From Eubacteriaceae bacterium UBA6119 (GTDB lineage: Bacteria; Bacillota; Clostridia; Eubacteriales; UBA1433): a DNA stretch of 64,000 nt. This document shows, one piece after another, positions 44,079-53,756 of this stretch; position 1 is the first letter of the stretch, and every line of letters starts with the position of its first letter. The notes under the pieces were generated by a model. The model was not told the DNA's origin, did not search any database, and saw nothing but the letters and a program-made list of their open reading frames with translations. The position numbers and the translations under genes were made by a program. Location of the stretch: NCBI GenBank assembly GCA_002423395.1, contig DIVZ01000005.1, forward strand, positions 506,428 to 570,427, written 5' to 3'.

Positions 44079-44501
44079 TCAGCTAAGTATTTTATATTCG
44101 CAGGCTACTTCAACGTTATTTTTAATGGCAAGCCATACGGGGGATATGTTTGCCGCAACCGCAATAATTTTATCCATATCTTCAGGGGTGATGTTATCCG
44201 ATTTTACGCGCACTTCGAAAATTATCTTTTCAAGTGAAAGGGGATTTTCACGCCTTATGCCTGTTGCGGTGCCTTCGTATGATATTATGTTTTTTCCGCT
44301 TCTTTTAAGCAGAGCCACAACTGCTGTGCTTACGCACCCGCAGAAGCTTATTATAAGAGCTTCAAGTCCCGCAAGTCCGTCGTTGTCTCCTATAGGCGGT
44401 ACGAAATCCATTTTGACGGGATATTTCGGATTAGTACGTGAAACTACGTTAAAGCCAACTTTCTGATTTATAAGGGTGAAATCAACATATAAATTCTCCA
44501 T
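44079..44501 (-). CDS. OsmC-family protein
   Basis: 140 residues with the OsmC layout: central helix LIISFCGCVSTAVVALLKRSGK carrying the first redox cysteine, then the KIIFEVRV strand. The second cysteine, normally in a CPV motif, is replaced here: the segment reads ISPVW. Peroxidase chemistry by the usual two-cysteine route is thus doubtful. AGAAGGA precedes the ATG. Confidence 0.78.
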   Translation of the reverse strand: MENLYVDFTLINQKVGFNVVSRTNPKYPVKMDFVPPIGDNDGLAGLEALIISFCGCVSTAVVALLKRSGKNIISYEGTATGIRRENPLSLEKIIFEVRVKSDNITPEDMDKIIAVAANISPVWLAIKNNVEVACEYKILS

Positions 44502-44557
44502 AATATATCCTTCTTTCTTTTAAAATCCTATTAACTTAATGATAATTAAAAAAAAGA

Positions 44558-45043
44558 TTATTTCAATATAGAAATAATCTCGCAGGCAAATTTTATAGTA
44601 TTTTCTTCAATTTGTTTCTTCAAAATATCAAAATTATCAAAATCAGGCTCTTTAACAATTATATATTCAATAATAGAATCTATTCCGGGTGAAACTTGCG
44701 ACAGAGTATACGAACCGATGTTTTTGCCGCCTAACAGTTTTATATAATCTGCCTGAATGCCGCGGTTATTTGCCGCTAGCCACAGCTCAAAGCGGTTTTC
44801 TTCATGCAGATATACAACAGCAATTTTAAGTTTCATGTCTTTTAATTCTTGCGGCGTGAAAGCGAAATAAGTCATATCCATATAGCCGAAATATAAAGCG
44901 CTGGAGATGTATTGCGGGTATTTGTTTTCAAGGTACGACTTTAATTCGGACATAAAAGTCATAATGCCCCTGTAGGCCTTTTGGATATGGCCGTTTTTTA
45001 GCTGGTCGGTGTATTCTTTGATACAATCATTTAGTGAGTTCAT
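44558..45043 (-). CDS. DUF7000-like hypothetical protein
   Basis: 161 residues. The opening (LNDCIKEYTDQLKNGHIQKAYRGIMTFM) and the middle (GYMDMTYFAF, KIAVVYLHEENRFELWLA) match what I remember of DUF7000, a family linked to small accessory clusters in Firmicutes. No catalytic motif. Strong ribosome site AGGAGG. It follows the polysaccharide deacetylase gene by 15 nt. Confidence 0.6.
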   Translation of the reverse strand: MNSLNDCIKEYTDQLKNGHIQKAYRGIMTFMSELKSYLENKYPQYISSALYFGYMDMTYFAFTPQELKDMKLKIAVVYLHEENRFELWLAANNRGIQADYIKLLGGKNIGSYTLSQVSPGIDSIIEYIIVKEPDFDNFDILKKQIEENTIKFACEIISILK

Positions 45044-45058
45044 AAATCCTCCTATGAA

Positions 45059-45778
45059 TTATTTATATTCTTTATAAAGCTGCGGTATTGTGCAGAATGT
45101 ATATCCCTGTTTTTTCAGCTCGGGTACTATAATATCAAGAGCGGGCAATACATTATCTGGATTATACATGGGATGAAGAAGAATAATACTGCCGCTTTTT
45201 ACATTGTCAATTACGAACTGCGCTATTTCTTCAGCCGTGGCGTCAAAACCGAGCACTGTTTCTGGCTCCATGCTCCACATAATAGTTACAGTATCTTTTT
45301 TACTTAAATAGTAGGGCAGGAAAAAGAGTTTTTTGCCGTACGGAGGTCTGAAAAATATTGTATCGGTATAACCGCTGTTAATTATCAGACTGTTGGTTTT
45401 ATCTACTTCCTGTTTTATAAAACCGTATGATTTTGCAATCATTCTGGTATGCGAATACGAATGGTTGCCGACTGCATTGCCTGAATCAACTATCAACTTC
45501 ATATCATCAGGTCTTTGCTCAATTCCTATTCCGCAAAGGAAAAAAGTAGCTTTTATATTCAGTTCATCGAGTTTGCCTAAAATTATTGATGTATTTTCTG
45601 TGGGACCGTCATCAAAAGTGAGAGCGATTTTTTTATCGTTATTGGGAATGGAACTTACAATTTCTCCGAAAAACTGAAAGGTTCTTGATTTTGATAAATT
45701 GAATAAAATAAGCAAGCAAGAAAAAAGTATAAGAATAAAAAGTAAAATTATTAATATTCGTTTTCTTGTTTTTGTCAT
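45059..45778 (-). CDS. Membrane-anchored polysaccharide deacetylase
   Basis: 239 residues. One N-terminal membrane anchor (about 8-27), then a NodB domain: TFDDGPT (54-60, Asp56 base and Asp57 metal), HSYSH (106-110, metal histidines) and FRPPYG. These Zn/Co-dependent carbohydrate esterase family 4 enzymes remove N-acetyl groups from peptidoglycan or polysaccharide outside the cell. AAGGAGG precedes the ATG. Confidence 0.9.
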   Translation of the reverse strand: MTKTRKRILIILLFILILFSCLLILFNLSKSRTFQFFGEIVSSIPNNDKKIALTFDDGPTENTSIILGKLDELNIKATFFLCGIGIEQRPDDMKLIVDSGNAVGNHSYSHTRMIAKSYGFIKQEVDKTNSLIINSGYTDTIFFRPPYGKKLFFLPYYLSKKDTVTIMWSMEPETVLGFDATAEEIAQFVIDNVKSGSIILLHPMYNPDNVLPALDIIVPELKKQGYTFCTIPQLYKEYK

Positions 45779-45799
45779 CGGATCCTCCTTATACGGTTA

Positions 45800-47077
45800 C
45801 TAAAATATACAATTAACTAATATATCATCTTTTAATTCTTTTAAGTAGCTTTTAATAAGATATTTGTCAAATGGTGTTCCGTATCGGTTACAGCTGAGTA
45901 CGCAGTTATTATCATAAGTTGAAACCGTTAGTTGGAAATAGGGCTTGTTTTTTATAGCGCCGGTAAGAAAAATTTTATCGACAGCAACAGAGCCGAAGTT
46001 TAATAAATTTTTATCTAAAACGCCTAAATTTGAATATGATATTACAGGAATTGTAAAGTAGTTATAAAAGTTGCTTTTTTAAATATCTAAACGAAAGAAT
46101 TTTAAAAGCAAGCTGCAAATTAATAAGCGGTTTTAGGCATTTATTATTTTTCTTTTGGGTTTTTATCTGCTCTGAAATTTTATAAAGAGTGTCGCAAAAG
46201 GTATCTTCTTTTTTTATACTTACATCACAGTAATAATTGCCCGTTAAATTGCATATACCGTGCTTTTGATTTATAGATAAATACTTTCGCAAGTCAACAG
46301 GACAGGGCATAACTATTCTGTTTGTTTTAGTATGTTTATGCAAAAATCTGATATATGAAGTTAAGATAATATCATTAATTGTCACATTCATTTGTTTTGA
46401 AAATAATATAATTTTATTAAAATCTTCTTTAATAATGACATGTAAGACAAAAAAAGGTTTTCTTTCAACTCTGCTTATCGGAATATTATCTTTAAAAACC
46501 TGAACAGGGAAGTGATATTTTGAAAACATCAGATTAATTTTACCTAAAAAATTTATATTTTTAAAAAGCGAATTTATGCTTCTTGAGTTACAATAAGCTG
46601 TATTTTATAATCAATGTCATTTTCAAGATGTGCATAAATGTCTGCAAGTAAATACAAATATTCTTTTAATCCAGCCCCATCGCATACCATATGGTTTATT
46701 ATCAAACACATTTTATCGCAGCCGTTATCGGTTTTTATCAAGAACATTTTTAGCTGCGGCTCATTATATATATCGATAGTTGAAATAAGGAGACGCTCGC
46801 ATTGCTTTATTTCATTTGGTTCCGCATTTACTACATGGACAATATCTTCTCATTTGAAATTCTGCTTTATCCAGCTTGGGCGGCGGGAGGAGTCGTCAAA
46901 GCAACAGCCGATTAAAGGTATAGCGTTAAGAGAACATGTAACGGCTTTTATTAATGTCTTTTCTTCTATAGGAGCGGAAAATTGCATAAGACAGTGTATA
47001 AGCGGATCGTGAACCTCACGGTAAAAATATTGCATAATATCAAAAGGTTCCGCTTTAATTCTTTTTTGATGGTTCAA
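45800..47077 (-). pseudogene. Broken condensation-domain acyltransferase (alcohol acetyltransferase-like)
   Basis: Read on the minus strand, the gene opens at 47077 (AEPFDIMQYFYREVHDPLI), meets TGA at 46852-46850, continues in frame through the catalytic NHMVCDGAG motif, shifts frame near 46577-46610, continues as SINSLFKNINFLGKINL and VMPCPVDLR, and shifts again near 46062-46085 before an intact C-terminus ending at 45800. The whole would be about 425 residues, the size of condensation/WS-DGAT-type acyltransferases. Three lesions make function unlikely unless they are sequence errors. Confidence 0.8.
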
Positions 47078-47165
47078 TGCTTATTGCTCCTGTTTAATAA
47101 GTTAATTTTTGATGTCAACTTGAGAAATTTTGTTTAATTTGAGCAATATATTCTTAATGTAGTGG

Positions 47166-48404
47166 TTAAAGAGGGATGTTTTTACTTTGTAATTTTCGGG
47201 AAGTTTTTGCCACTTTTTTTCTATCAGATACATTTAAATTTAGTATAAAATGATATACAGGCATTTTTAAAAGTGGTCTTTCAGGTAATGTATGATTGCT
47301 TATGATTAAATTATTATAAATATCAGATTTGTATATATTAGTTATATTAATACCTTTTTCTTGATAACTTTCTAAAGCATTTATAATGCCATTTTCAACA
47401 TATTCAATACTACGGTACTTATTGATGGTTATGGTCACACCAAATTTAAATGTATGATTTAAGTAACCAAATAATTGTCCCATTTCATTAAAATTTTTAT
47501 TAAATAATTTATTCTCGATAATTGCTATATTTTCAAAACCATTTACTTGTCTATATAGATAAATATCTGCTTCACCTAGTGTAATTAATGATAAACCCAT
47601 CGGGGCTTCACGCGTAACTTCAATTTTATCATTTGTATATAATACTCTTTTCAGCATTTCTTCAATTTTATCACTTATTTGAGATTCTTGTAAAGTACAG
47701 TACTCAATGGCGCGATTTTGAATTTGTTGAATAGCACTATTTATTTCTATAATTATACTATCTGTTAAATTATCTATATTAGATTTTTGTCTCATTTTTA
47801 AATATGTGTCTCGAAGATCGCGTGACATAATATCAACATATTTATTTAAATCAATTCCCAATAAATAATCTAAACATTCTCCTCTTATATATGATGAAGT
47901 TACTAAATCAACAAATTCTTGTTCAAAATCAAAATCTTCAAAAAAGCACTCTGATATAGCATTCAAATCATTTAGAACATTAATTAATAAATTAATATCA
48001 TCTATATCAAAATTATTTTTTGTCATAGTAGTAATAATTTCGCTTTTTAAATCATTATTAATTTCTTCGCAATCAGTATCATCTAAATTATTTTGAATAT
48101 CTATATATGCTTGAATAATGTTAAACAAAGCATATTGATAAATAGGTTTTATATATGGGCGAACTGCTTTAGAACTTAACATATCAAATAAATCTAAAAT
48201 AATTTGTTTAGCTCTTTGAGGGTTATCTTCTAAAAATGTTCTCGGGAAAAAACATTCTAAATATTCTTGTGACCAATCATCATCCTTTAAGAACTGAATT
48301 TCACATTCCACAATACTTAGCAATTGTTCATTAATATATTCATGGATTTTATTATTTAAAATTATATCGCCAGTATCAAATGCCATATTATTTAATACAA
48401 TCAT
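47166..48404 (-). CDS. Unrecognised protein with PD-(D/E)XK nuclease-like C-terminal domain
   Basis: 412 residues, markedly AT-rich. Residues 1-230 are helical and acidic with no known motif. Residues 240-320 carry a nuclease-type pattern: a helix with EEMLKRVL, then GEADIYLY (Asp280), then IAIIENKLF (Glu297-x-Lys299), and a helix with GQLFGYL (Gln310). This is the usual PD-(D/E)XK core order. GGAG lies before the ATG. It sits between an E2-like acyltransferase gene and a condensation-type pseudogene, as if inserted. Restriction or defence role is possible but unproven. Confidence 0.65.
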   Translation of the reverse strand: MIVLNNMAFDTGDIILNNKIHEYINEQLLSIVECEIQFLKDDDWSQEYLECFFPRTFLEDNPQRAKQIILDLFDMLSSKAVRPYIKPIYQYALFNIIQAYIDIQNNLDDTDCEEINNDLKSEIITTMTKNNFDIDDINLLINVLNDLNAISECFFEDFDFEQEFVDLVTSSYIRGECLDYLLGIDLNKYVDIMSRDLRDTYLKMRQKSNIDNLTDSIIIEINSAIQQIQNRAIEYCTLQESQISDKIEEMLKRVLYTNDKIEVTREAPMGLSLITLGEADIYLYRQVNGFENIAIIENKLFNKNFNEMGQLFGYLNHTFKFGVTITINKYRSIEYVENGIINALESYQEKGINITNIYKSDIYNNLIISNHTLPERPLLKMPVYHFILNLNVSDRKKVAKTSRKLQSKNIPL

Positions 48405-48440
48405 GTTTTAACTCCTATTTAAATCAATAATCATATAAAG

Positions 48441-49358
48441 TTACCAAGTATGAATAACTGACGGGGAAGTAAAAATACTTTCCAGCTTATTTATAAACGG
48501 CGCGATATCGCCAAAGTCAAGCGCGCGGTGATCAAAAGCTATTGTGAACGGAATTATTTTACGTATTCCTATTTGCTGCGATTTATCCTCCGCATAATAC
48601 ACACCCGGTTTTTCCTGCATCGCGCCTATACCGACAACGCACACCTGAGGAGGCACAATATCGAGTATACCGACAAAGCCTTTGGTACCCTTTACGGCAG
48701 CACCCAGATTTGATACGGTAATGGTACCCTGATTTAAATCATTTATTGCAAGCTTCTTATCGTGCGCCATAGCCGAATGCGCCCGTTTTTCTGATTTTAA
48801 GAATTTATAAGCATTTTTGCGGCTGATAATCAAACCTGTCAGACGTCCTGCTACTTTAAGAAGTCTGAGTTGTTTAAGCTGCTTTACGGTATCATGCAGA
48901 CCTACGTCCAACAGCGCAAGCTCTGAATTGGTGTTGCTGATTTTATCATTAATGCGGTTAATATATTCAGTCATTTCAGCAAGGGTTTTGCTTTCAAAAT
49001 TGCGAAGGTTTATTGTTATCATTTCGCCGCCGTCAAGTAAAAAAGGCATATTTATATTTATTTCTTCTTTTATTGCAATCCTGCCTGAAACAAGAAATGG
49101 GTTATAGCGGATATGGGCGTTTATCTGCGGAGCGGCTTTTATTCCTTCCACGATAACACTCATCAACAAAGTGTTCAATGAAATATGAGCGGGATAATTG
49201 CCGGAAGAATTAAGACGCTTGTACTCTTCATAAAAATCTGTCACATCCGCTTCATAGATATATGAAACGTGAGGGCTTTCCCTCCAGCCTTGTTGTGTTG
49301 TGCTTGCTATTACTTTTTTTCGCATATTGAAATGAATGTGTTTTTCTTTGTTGTTCAT
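48441..49358 (-). CDS. Lipoyl-less 2-oxoacid dehydrogenase E2-like acyltransferase
   Basis: 305 residues corresponding only to the catalytic domain of E2 acyltransferases (chloramphenicol acetyltransferase fold); no lipoyl or subunit-binding domain. The C-terminal motif is FDHRALDFGD, with His and Asp kept but Phe in place of the usual Gly of HxxxDG. No pyruvate dehydrogenase partner is nearby, so it is probably a stand-alone acyltransferase, perhaps once acting with the broken condensation-type enzyme downstream. No ribosome site of its own; see the coupled leader peptide. Confidence 0.75.
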   Translation of the reverse strand: MNNKEKHIHFNMRKKVIASTTQQGWRESPHVSYIYEADVTDFYEEYKRLNSSGNYPAHISLNTLLMSVIVEGIKAAPQINAHIRYNPFLVSGRIAIKEEININMPFLLDGGEMITINLRNFESKTLAEMTEYINRINDKISNTNSELALLDVGLHDTVKQLKQLRLLKVAGRLTGLIISRKNAYKFLKSEKRAHSAMAHDKKLAINDLNQGTITVSNLGAAVKGTKGFVGILDIVPPQVCVVGIGAMQEKPGVYYAEDKSQQIGIRKIIPFTIAFDHRALDFGDIAPFINKLESIFTSPSVIHTW

Positions 49359-49359
49359 A

Positions 49360-49383
49360 TTAATTTAATGCCGTCAAGCGCAT
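49360..49383 (-). CDS. Possible 7-codon leader peptide coupled to the E2-like gene
   Basis: A strong site AAAGGAGAACAG precedes ATG at 49383, encoding MRLTALN and TAA. That stop is one base before the E2-like ATG, which has no ribosome site. Translation of the short frame would deliver ribosomes to the main gene. Confidence 0.45.
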   Translation of the reverse strand: MRLTALN

Positions 49384-49548
49384 CTGTTCTCCTTTAAAAA
49401 TATACATTATTATATCAGATAATTTATGAATAATCAGTTTTCGGGAATTCAACTTATTAAGGCGCGGCATATGACTATTTATTTTCTATATCCCTAAAAT
49501 CAGCAAATTCAGGTTTATGAAATCTAGCCAATAATAAAACTCTAAGCA

Positions 49549-50898
49549 TTAATCTAAAATCATCCAATTGGTATCCCAGTTATTTTTATGCTTTAATAAA
49601 CCGCCTGTGCGCTGAGTTGCTTTACTTACCTTTATCATTGAGTTGAACAACTTTTCCATGTTAGGATCGTTTAGTTTATAATTAAAATCAAGGCAGTTAC
49701 CTTCATATCTTCCCGATTGTTTTAATTTGCGTTCAACTTCCGAGCCTGCAAGCGGCAGAGCTTTTGTGGCAATGAATACGTCCTGTAACTTTCCTTTTGG
49801 CATAAGTGATTTTACTTGCTTTATAAAATCCATATTCTCCGAAACTTCCTCAAACGTTGTTTGCTCGTCAAACATAATAAAACCCATTGATACATACACG
49901 TCGAGTTTTGAAAGTATTTCTATCGCGCCTATATTGTCCTGCACGGTTACGCCCTTTTTAAATCGGTCAAGCACTGCCTGAGAGCCTGATTCCACGCCCA
50001 AGAAAACTCTTCTGAGCCCTGCTTGCTTTAATATCTCAAAAGTATCAATATCAATGTCGTTTACTCTGCATTGTATGCTGAAGTGTATATTGAAATTTCT
50101 TTTTATTATCTCCTGTGCTATTTCAATAGTCTGCGCGCGGTTTATAGCTATTCCTCCCGCGAATTCCGCGTCATTGAATATGATATTATGTACGCCGTAT
50201 GTATTTATGAGCATTTGCATTTCATCAATTATATTTTCTGTGCTTCGCACTCTGCAGCGCGGTCCGAAGGATGAAAAAAACGGTACAACGCTGCAGAAAG
50301 AACATCCGCCATAACAGCCGCGCGATGACAGCATTGAAACGGAGGGCTGTCTTTTTAAAACAAGCGGCAAGCTGTCCCTTGCGGGATAGGGGAAATCATC
50401 AATATTTTCTGTAAGCGGCCGTAACGGAGTTTTTATTACTTCGCCGTTTTCTACATATGATAAGCCGTGAACATCGCGCCATTCTTCTTTTTCAAGTATC
50501 TTCTTTGCAAGTTCATAAAAAGTGATTTCACCTTCGCCGAGTATTATTGAATCAATTTGCGGACACAGAGCAAATAGCTCTTCATACGCAAAGGTGGGGA
50601 AAATACCCCCTGCGGTAATATGACATGTAAAACCCGCAGATCTCAACTCGCCAATCAGCTCAAGCGCTTCTTTGGCGTACTGTTGAAACGGAATGCTTAT
50701 GCCTATTAATTTGCTCGAATATTTTGAAATTTCTGAAACTGCCTGTTTTAAAGTCCAGCTGTTTAGAGGAACGTCTATTATTGCAACGCTTATATTATGA
50801 GCGCGGGCATAGGACGCTATATAGCCGAGCCCTAAATGTTCGTCGGCATCTTCATATTTGCTTCCAAGGGGATTAATAAGCAGTACATCACAGTTCAC
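49549..50898 (-). CDS. B12-binding-domain radical SAM protein
   Basis: About 449 residues. Residues 1-140 form a cobalamin-binding-like domain (LLINPLGSK, LGIGYIASYAR-type, GGIFPTF, ILGEGE); the radical SAM core has Cys198, Cys202 and Cys205 (CYGGCSFC, numbering from a GTG at 50907). AGAAGG favours the GTG at 50898. Relatives methylate unreactive carbons or act on lipids and other metabolites. No partner genes indicate the substrate. Confidence 0.82.
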   Translation of the reverse strand: MNCDVLLINPLGSKYEDADEHLGLGYIASYARAHNISVAIIDVPLNSWTLKQAVSEISKYSSKLIGISIPFQQYAKEALELIGELRSAGFTCHITAGGIFPTFAYEELFALCPQIDSIILGEGEITFYELAKKILEKEEWRDVHGLSYVENGEVIKTPLRPLTENIDDFPYPARDSLPLVLKRQPSVSMLSSRGCYGGCSFCSVVPFFSSFGPRCRVRSTENIIDEMQMLINTYGVHNIIFNDAEFAGGIAINRAQTIEIAQEIIKRNFNIHFSIQCRVNDIDIDTFEILKQAGLRRVFLGVESGSQAVLDRFKKGVTVQDNIGAIEILSKLDVYVSMGFIMFDEQTTFEEVSENMDFIKQVKSLMPKGKLQDVFIATKALPLAGSEVERKLKQSGRYEGNCLDFNYKLNDPNMEKLFNSMIKVSKATQRTGGLLKHKNNWDTNWMILD

Positions 50899-51100
50899 GG
50901 CATACACCTTCTTTTGTTAAGTATTTATTGTAAAAATTTGTCATAAAACCAGTATATTATGTATAGCAATAATTTTCAAGAATTATCTAAACATATAAAA
51001 TATATAACAACAAGTTATCAAAACGCAATTAACATTATATGAATTTTCCGAATACTATATAAAGTAAGTTCTAGATAAAAATATTTCAGGGGATAACAAA

Positions 51101-51652
51101 ATGGCAAATGAAATAAGCGTATACGGCGTTGAGGGTAAAAATATGAAATTATTGGAGACGGTGAGCATACCCGTATCATTATACGAATCAACGCAGGGAA
51201 GATACTTTGTAGGGCAGAGCGAAAACTTGTATACTGGCGGAGGACTTAGCGCCTGGGCGGGACTGTTTAATCCGCATAATTCCAATATTAATTTATTCGC
51301 GAATGTTTTCACGATATCAAATTTTTCTGAAGATTATTTAACAGTAGAAATATGGCTTAACGCCGAATTTGAGCAGAAGGGGATAGTATCAGATAAAGTT
51401 TCACCGGCTAATACCGCTTTAAAACCGAGGCCTAAAAACAGAGTAGAAATAAGATATTTAGAGTCCACAACTATGGCGCCTCAAAGCGGGATAAATGTGT
51501 ATGAGAGAATAGTTCCGCCCAATACAACATTAGTTGCCGAAGAAGACGGAAAATTTATCGAGTCTGAATGCGGAAACTATACCGTATATATAAAATCAAC
51601 AAGTGAAAAATTAAACAGGTCGGTAGTGGCTTTCGGCTGGTGGGAGAAGTAA
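51101..51652 (+). CDS. DUF6143-like protein
   Basis: 183 residues, mainly beta strand by appearance, with conserved-looking GRYFVGQSENLYTGGG and ending FGWWEK; no signal peptide, membrane helix or catalytic motif. I associate it with DUF6143 from memory. Function unknown; relatives occur in spore-forming Firmicutes. AGGGGATAAC precedes ATG. Confidence 0.6.
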   Translation: MANEISVYGVEGKNMKLLETVSIPVSLYESTQGRYFVGQSENLYTGGGLSAWAGLFNPHNSNINLFANVFTISNFSEDYLTVEIWLNAEFEQKGIVSDKVSPANTALKPRPKNRVEIRYLESTTMAPQSGINVYERIVPPNTTLVAEEDGKFIESECGNYTVYIKSTSEKLNRSVVAFGWWEK

Positions 51653-51664
51653 TTTAAATTCTAT

Positions 51665-51702
51665 AAAAAAATAAGCCGCCTTAATGGCGGCAATTATTTT
51701 TT
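51665..51702. terminator. Bidirectional terminator between DUF6143-like gene and alcohol dehydrogenase
   Basis: GCCGCC (51675-51680) and GGCGGC (51686-51691), loop TTAAT, A-rich and T-rich flanks. Confidence 0.88.
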
Positions 51703-51708
51703 GTAAAG

Positions 51709-52908
51709 CTAAATTGAGTCGTTATATATTGCTTCTACTACACTTCTTTCGGCTTTAACAGGCGCCATGCTTAAAAGCAAACCAAGGCTAGGAGTGTTAA
51801 AAGCCAAATCAACAAGTTTAGGCACGTCTTCTTTTGTGATGCCAATATCGGGAAGCTTGGTGACAATTCCGAACCTTGCGATCCATTTTTCAATCTCTTT
51901 AGAAACATATTCCGCTTCATATGCTTCCGCTTTAAGACCCGGAAGTATGGGTGACAGCACGTCTGCGAGTATTTGCGCTGTTGAAGGATAAATCTGTTTT
52001 ATAACTGCAGGCAGAATAATAGACAGTCCCAGTCCGTGCGCAAGGTCGGGTTTTACGGCGCTGAGCGGATGCTCAAGCGCATGAGTGAAATGCAAAAGTC
52101 CGTTATCAAAACAAATGCCGGCAATCATTGAGGCGTAAGATAGGAAATACCGCGCAGTAAGATCTTCGGGGTTGGAAAGAGCAATTGGCAGATATTTACC
52201 GATAAGCCTTACGGTTTCTTTTGCCAGAACAATAGAGAAAGGATTTGTGGCTTTGGATGTGGAAGCTTCTATTATATGGTTTAATGCGTCAATTGAAACA
52301 TACGCAGTCTGTTTAGACGGAAGTTTTGTCATAAGAGAAGGGTCATCTATTGAATAAAGAGGATAAATTACATCGTATGCAATAGCGGGTTTGTATTCTT
52401 TTTCGAGTATGCTCACAACCGCGAATCTGTTGGCTTCTGAGCCTGTTCCATGGGTTAAGTTTATAACAATTATAGGAACGGCTTTTGACGGCGTAAATTT
52501 AAATTCATATAAGTCCGCCGCTGTTTTATCTGGATATTTAAGCAGTATCGACGCGCTTTTTCCGGTATCAATAGCACTGCCGCCGCCTATAGCGATAACC
52601 GCTTCTGCGCTTATATCAGCTCCCAATTTAACAGCGCGGTCTACCTGCTGTACAGTAGGGTTAGGAGTTACTTCATTAAATAATTCGTATTTTATGTCAT
52701 ACATATTCAAAGCCGCCTGAACATGGTCCCAAGCTCCTGTTTTTATATAAGCTCCTTTGCCTGTGACTATTAACACATTGCATATATTCTTTTCTTTAAG
52801 CTCTTTTGCAATGTCGTTAATTTTAGTTATAGCCCCGACGCCTAAATACACATTGCTTTTTACTCTTATTTCTTTTATTTCATCTATTTTTATTCCAGCT
52901 TCCCACAT
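51709..52908 (-). CDS. Iron-containing alcohol dehydrogenase
   Basis: 399 residues, group III dehydrogenase. NAD(P)-binding GGGSAIDTGKSASI; metal ligands Asp in SIDALNHIIEA, His in HALEHPLSA and His in DLAHGLGLSI. Acts on alcohols or aldehydes in fermentation; substrate not predictable. AGGAGG lies 7-8 nt before ATG (GGAGGTTTTTT). Single gene. Confidence 0.9.
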   Translation of the reverse strand: MWEAGIKIDEIKEIRVKSNVYLGVGAITKINDIAKELKEKNICNVLIVTGKGAYIKTGAWDHVQAALNMYDIKYELFNEVTPNPTVQQVDRAVKLGADISAEAVIAIGGGSAIDTGKSASILLKYPDKTAADLYEFKFTPSKAVPIIVINLTHGTGSEANRFAVVSILEKEYKPAIAYDVIYPLYSIDDPSLMTKLPSKQTAYVSIDALNHIIEASTSKATNPFSIVLAKETVRLIGKYLPIALSNPEDLTARYFLSYASMIAGICFDNGLLHFTHALEHPLSAVKPDLAHGLGLSIILPAVIKQIYPSTAQILADVLSPILPGLKAEAYEAEYVSKEIEKWIARFGIVTKLPDIGITKEDVPKLVDLAFNTPSLGLLLSMAPVKAERSVVEAIYNDSI

Positions 52909-53100
52909 AAAAAACCTCCAAATTTTTAATCATATTACGTATGTTTCCAAATTTTATTAATAATATTACTTGATTTTAATATAAAGATTTAAATTGCAGT
53001 AATCAGCAAAACCAATACTGTTTTGCATATTTATGAACATCACATAGCAAAGGCGCATAGTGTATATTATATAACAGCTTTTTTGAAGGGATTGAAAAAT

Positions 53101-53550
53101 TTGGATAAAGAAAATATGCCGAAAGGCAATATGGCTATGCCATGGATGAGAGATTACGGTCCTGAACCGATAATATTTGATATTGATAAAGCAACAAGAC
53201 AAAATGATTATTTTCGTCTGGCATTCTGGACAGGATATCATTTGCAGCTTACGTTAATGAGCATTAATGTCGGAGAAGATATCGGAGTGGAAATGCATGA
53301 TAACCTTGATCAGTTTATACGCATAGAAGAAGGTCAGGGTCTTGCTAAAATGGGATGCAGTAAAGATAATCTTGATTTGCAGGGAGCAGTGAATGAAAAT
53401 TACGCAATTATTATACCTGCAGGCACATGGCATAATTTAATAAATACAGGCAATAAGCCGCTTAAATTATATTCCATATACGCACCACCACAGCATCCGA
53501 AGGGCACAATACACAAAACTAAAGCAGAAGTGGAAGCGGATGAACATTAA
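53101..53550 (+). CDS. Cupin-domain protein
   Basis: 149 residues from a TTG at 53101, chosen because GAAGGG ends 10 nt upstream; the longer ATG frame to 53023 lacks a site. Cupin motif 1 reads GVEMHDNLDQFIRIEEGQG and motif 2 IIPAGTWHNLINTG, giving a metal site of His, Asp/Glu and His. The YAPPQHP ending is typical of small single-cupin proteins. Role unknown, often sugar or small-molecule binding. Confidence 0.85.
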   Translation: MDKENMPKGNMAMPWMRDYGPEPIIFDIDKATRQNDYFRLAFWTGYHLQLTLMSINVGEDIGVEMHDNLDQFIRIEEGQGLAKMGCSKDNLDLQGAVNENYAIIIPAGTWHNLINTGNKPLKLYSIYAPPQHPKGTIHKTKAEVEADEH

Positions 53551-53565
53551 TATTAATTAAAATCA

Positions 53566-53595
53566 AAATGACTGCAAAGAATGCAGTCACTTTTT
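53566..53595 (+). terminator. Terminator of the cupin gene
   Basis: TGACTGCA/TGCAGTCA (53569-53576, 53582-53589), five-base loop, T run. Confidence 0.88.
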
Positions 53596-53756
53596 ACTGT
53601 ATAGGAGTTTCTCTTTGGTAGACTTATTGTCGTCTTTTAAAAAGTCCGCCCATTTATAGTTTATGTCATTAATATTTATTAAATAATTGTTTTAAAAAAA
53701 CCGCACTTTGGTAATTAAACGAATAAATTATGCTTGCTTTGCGAATAAGTCATGGA

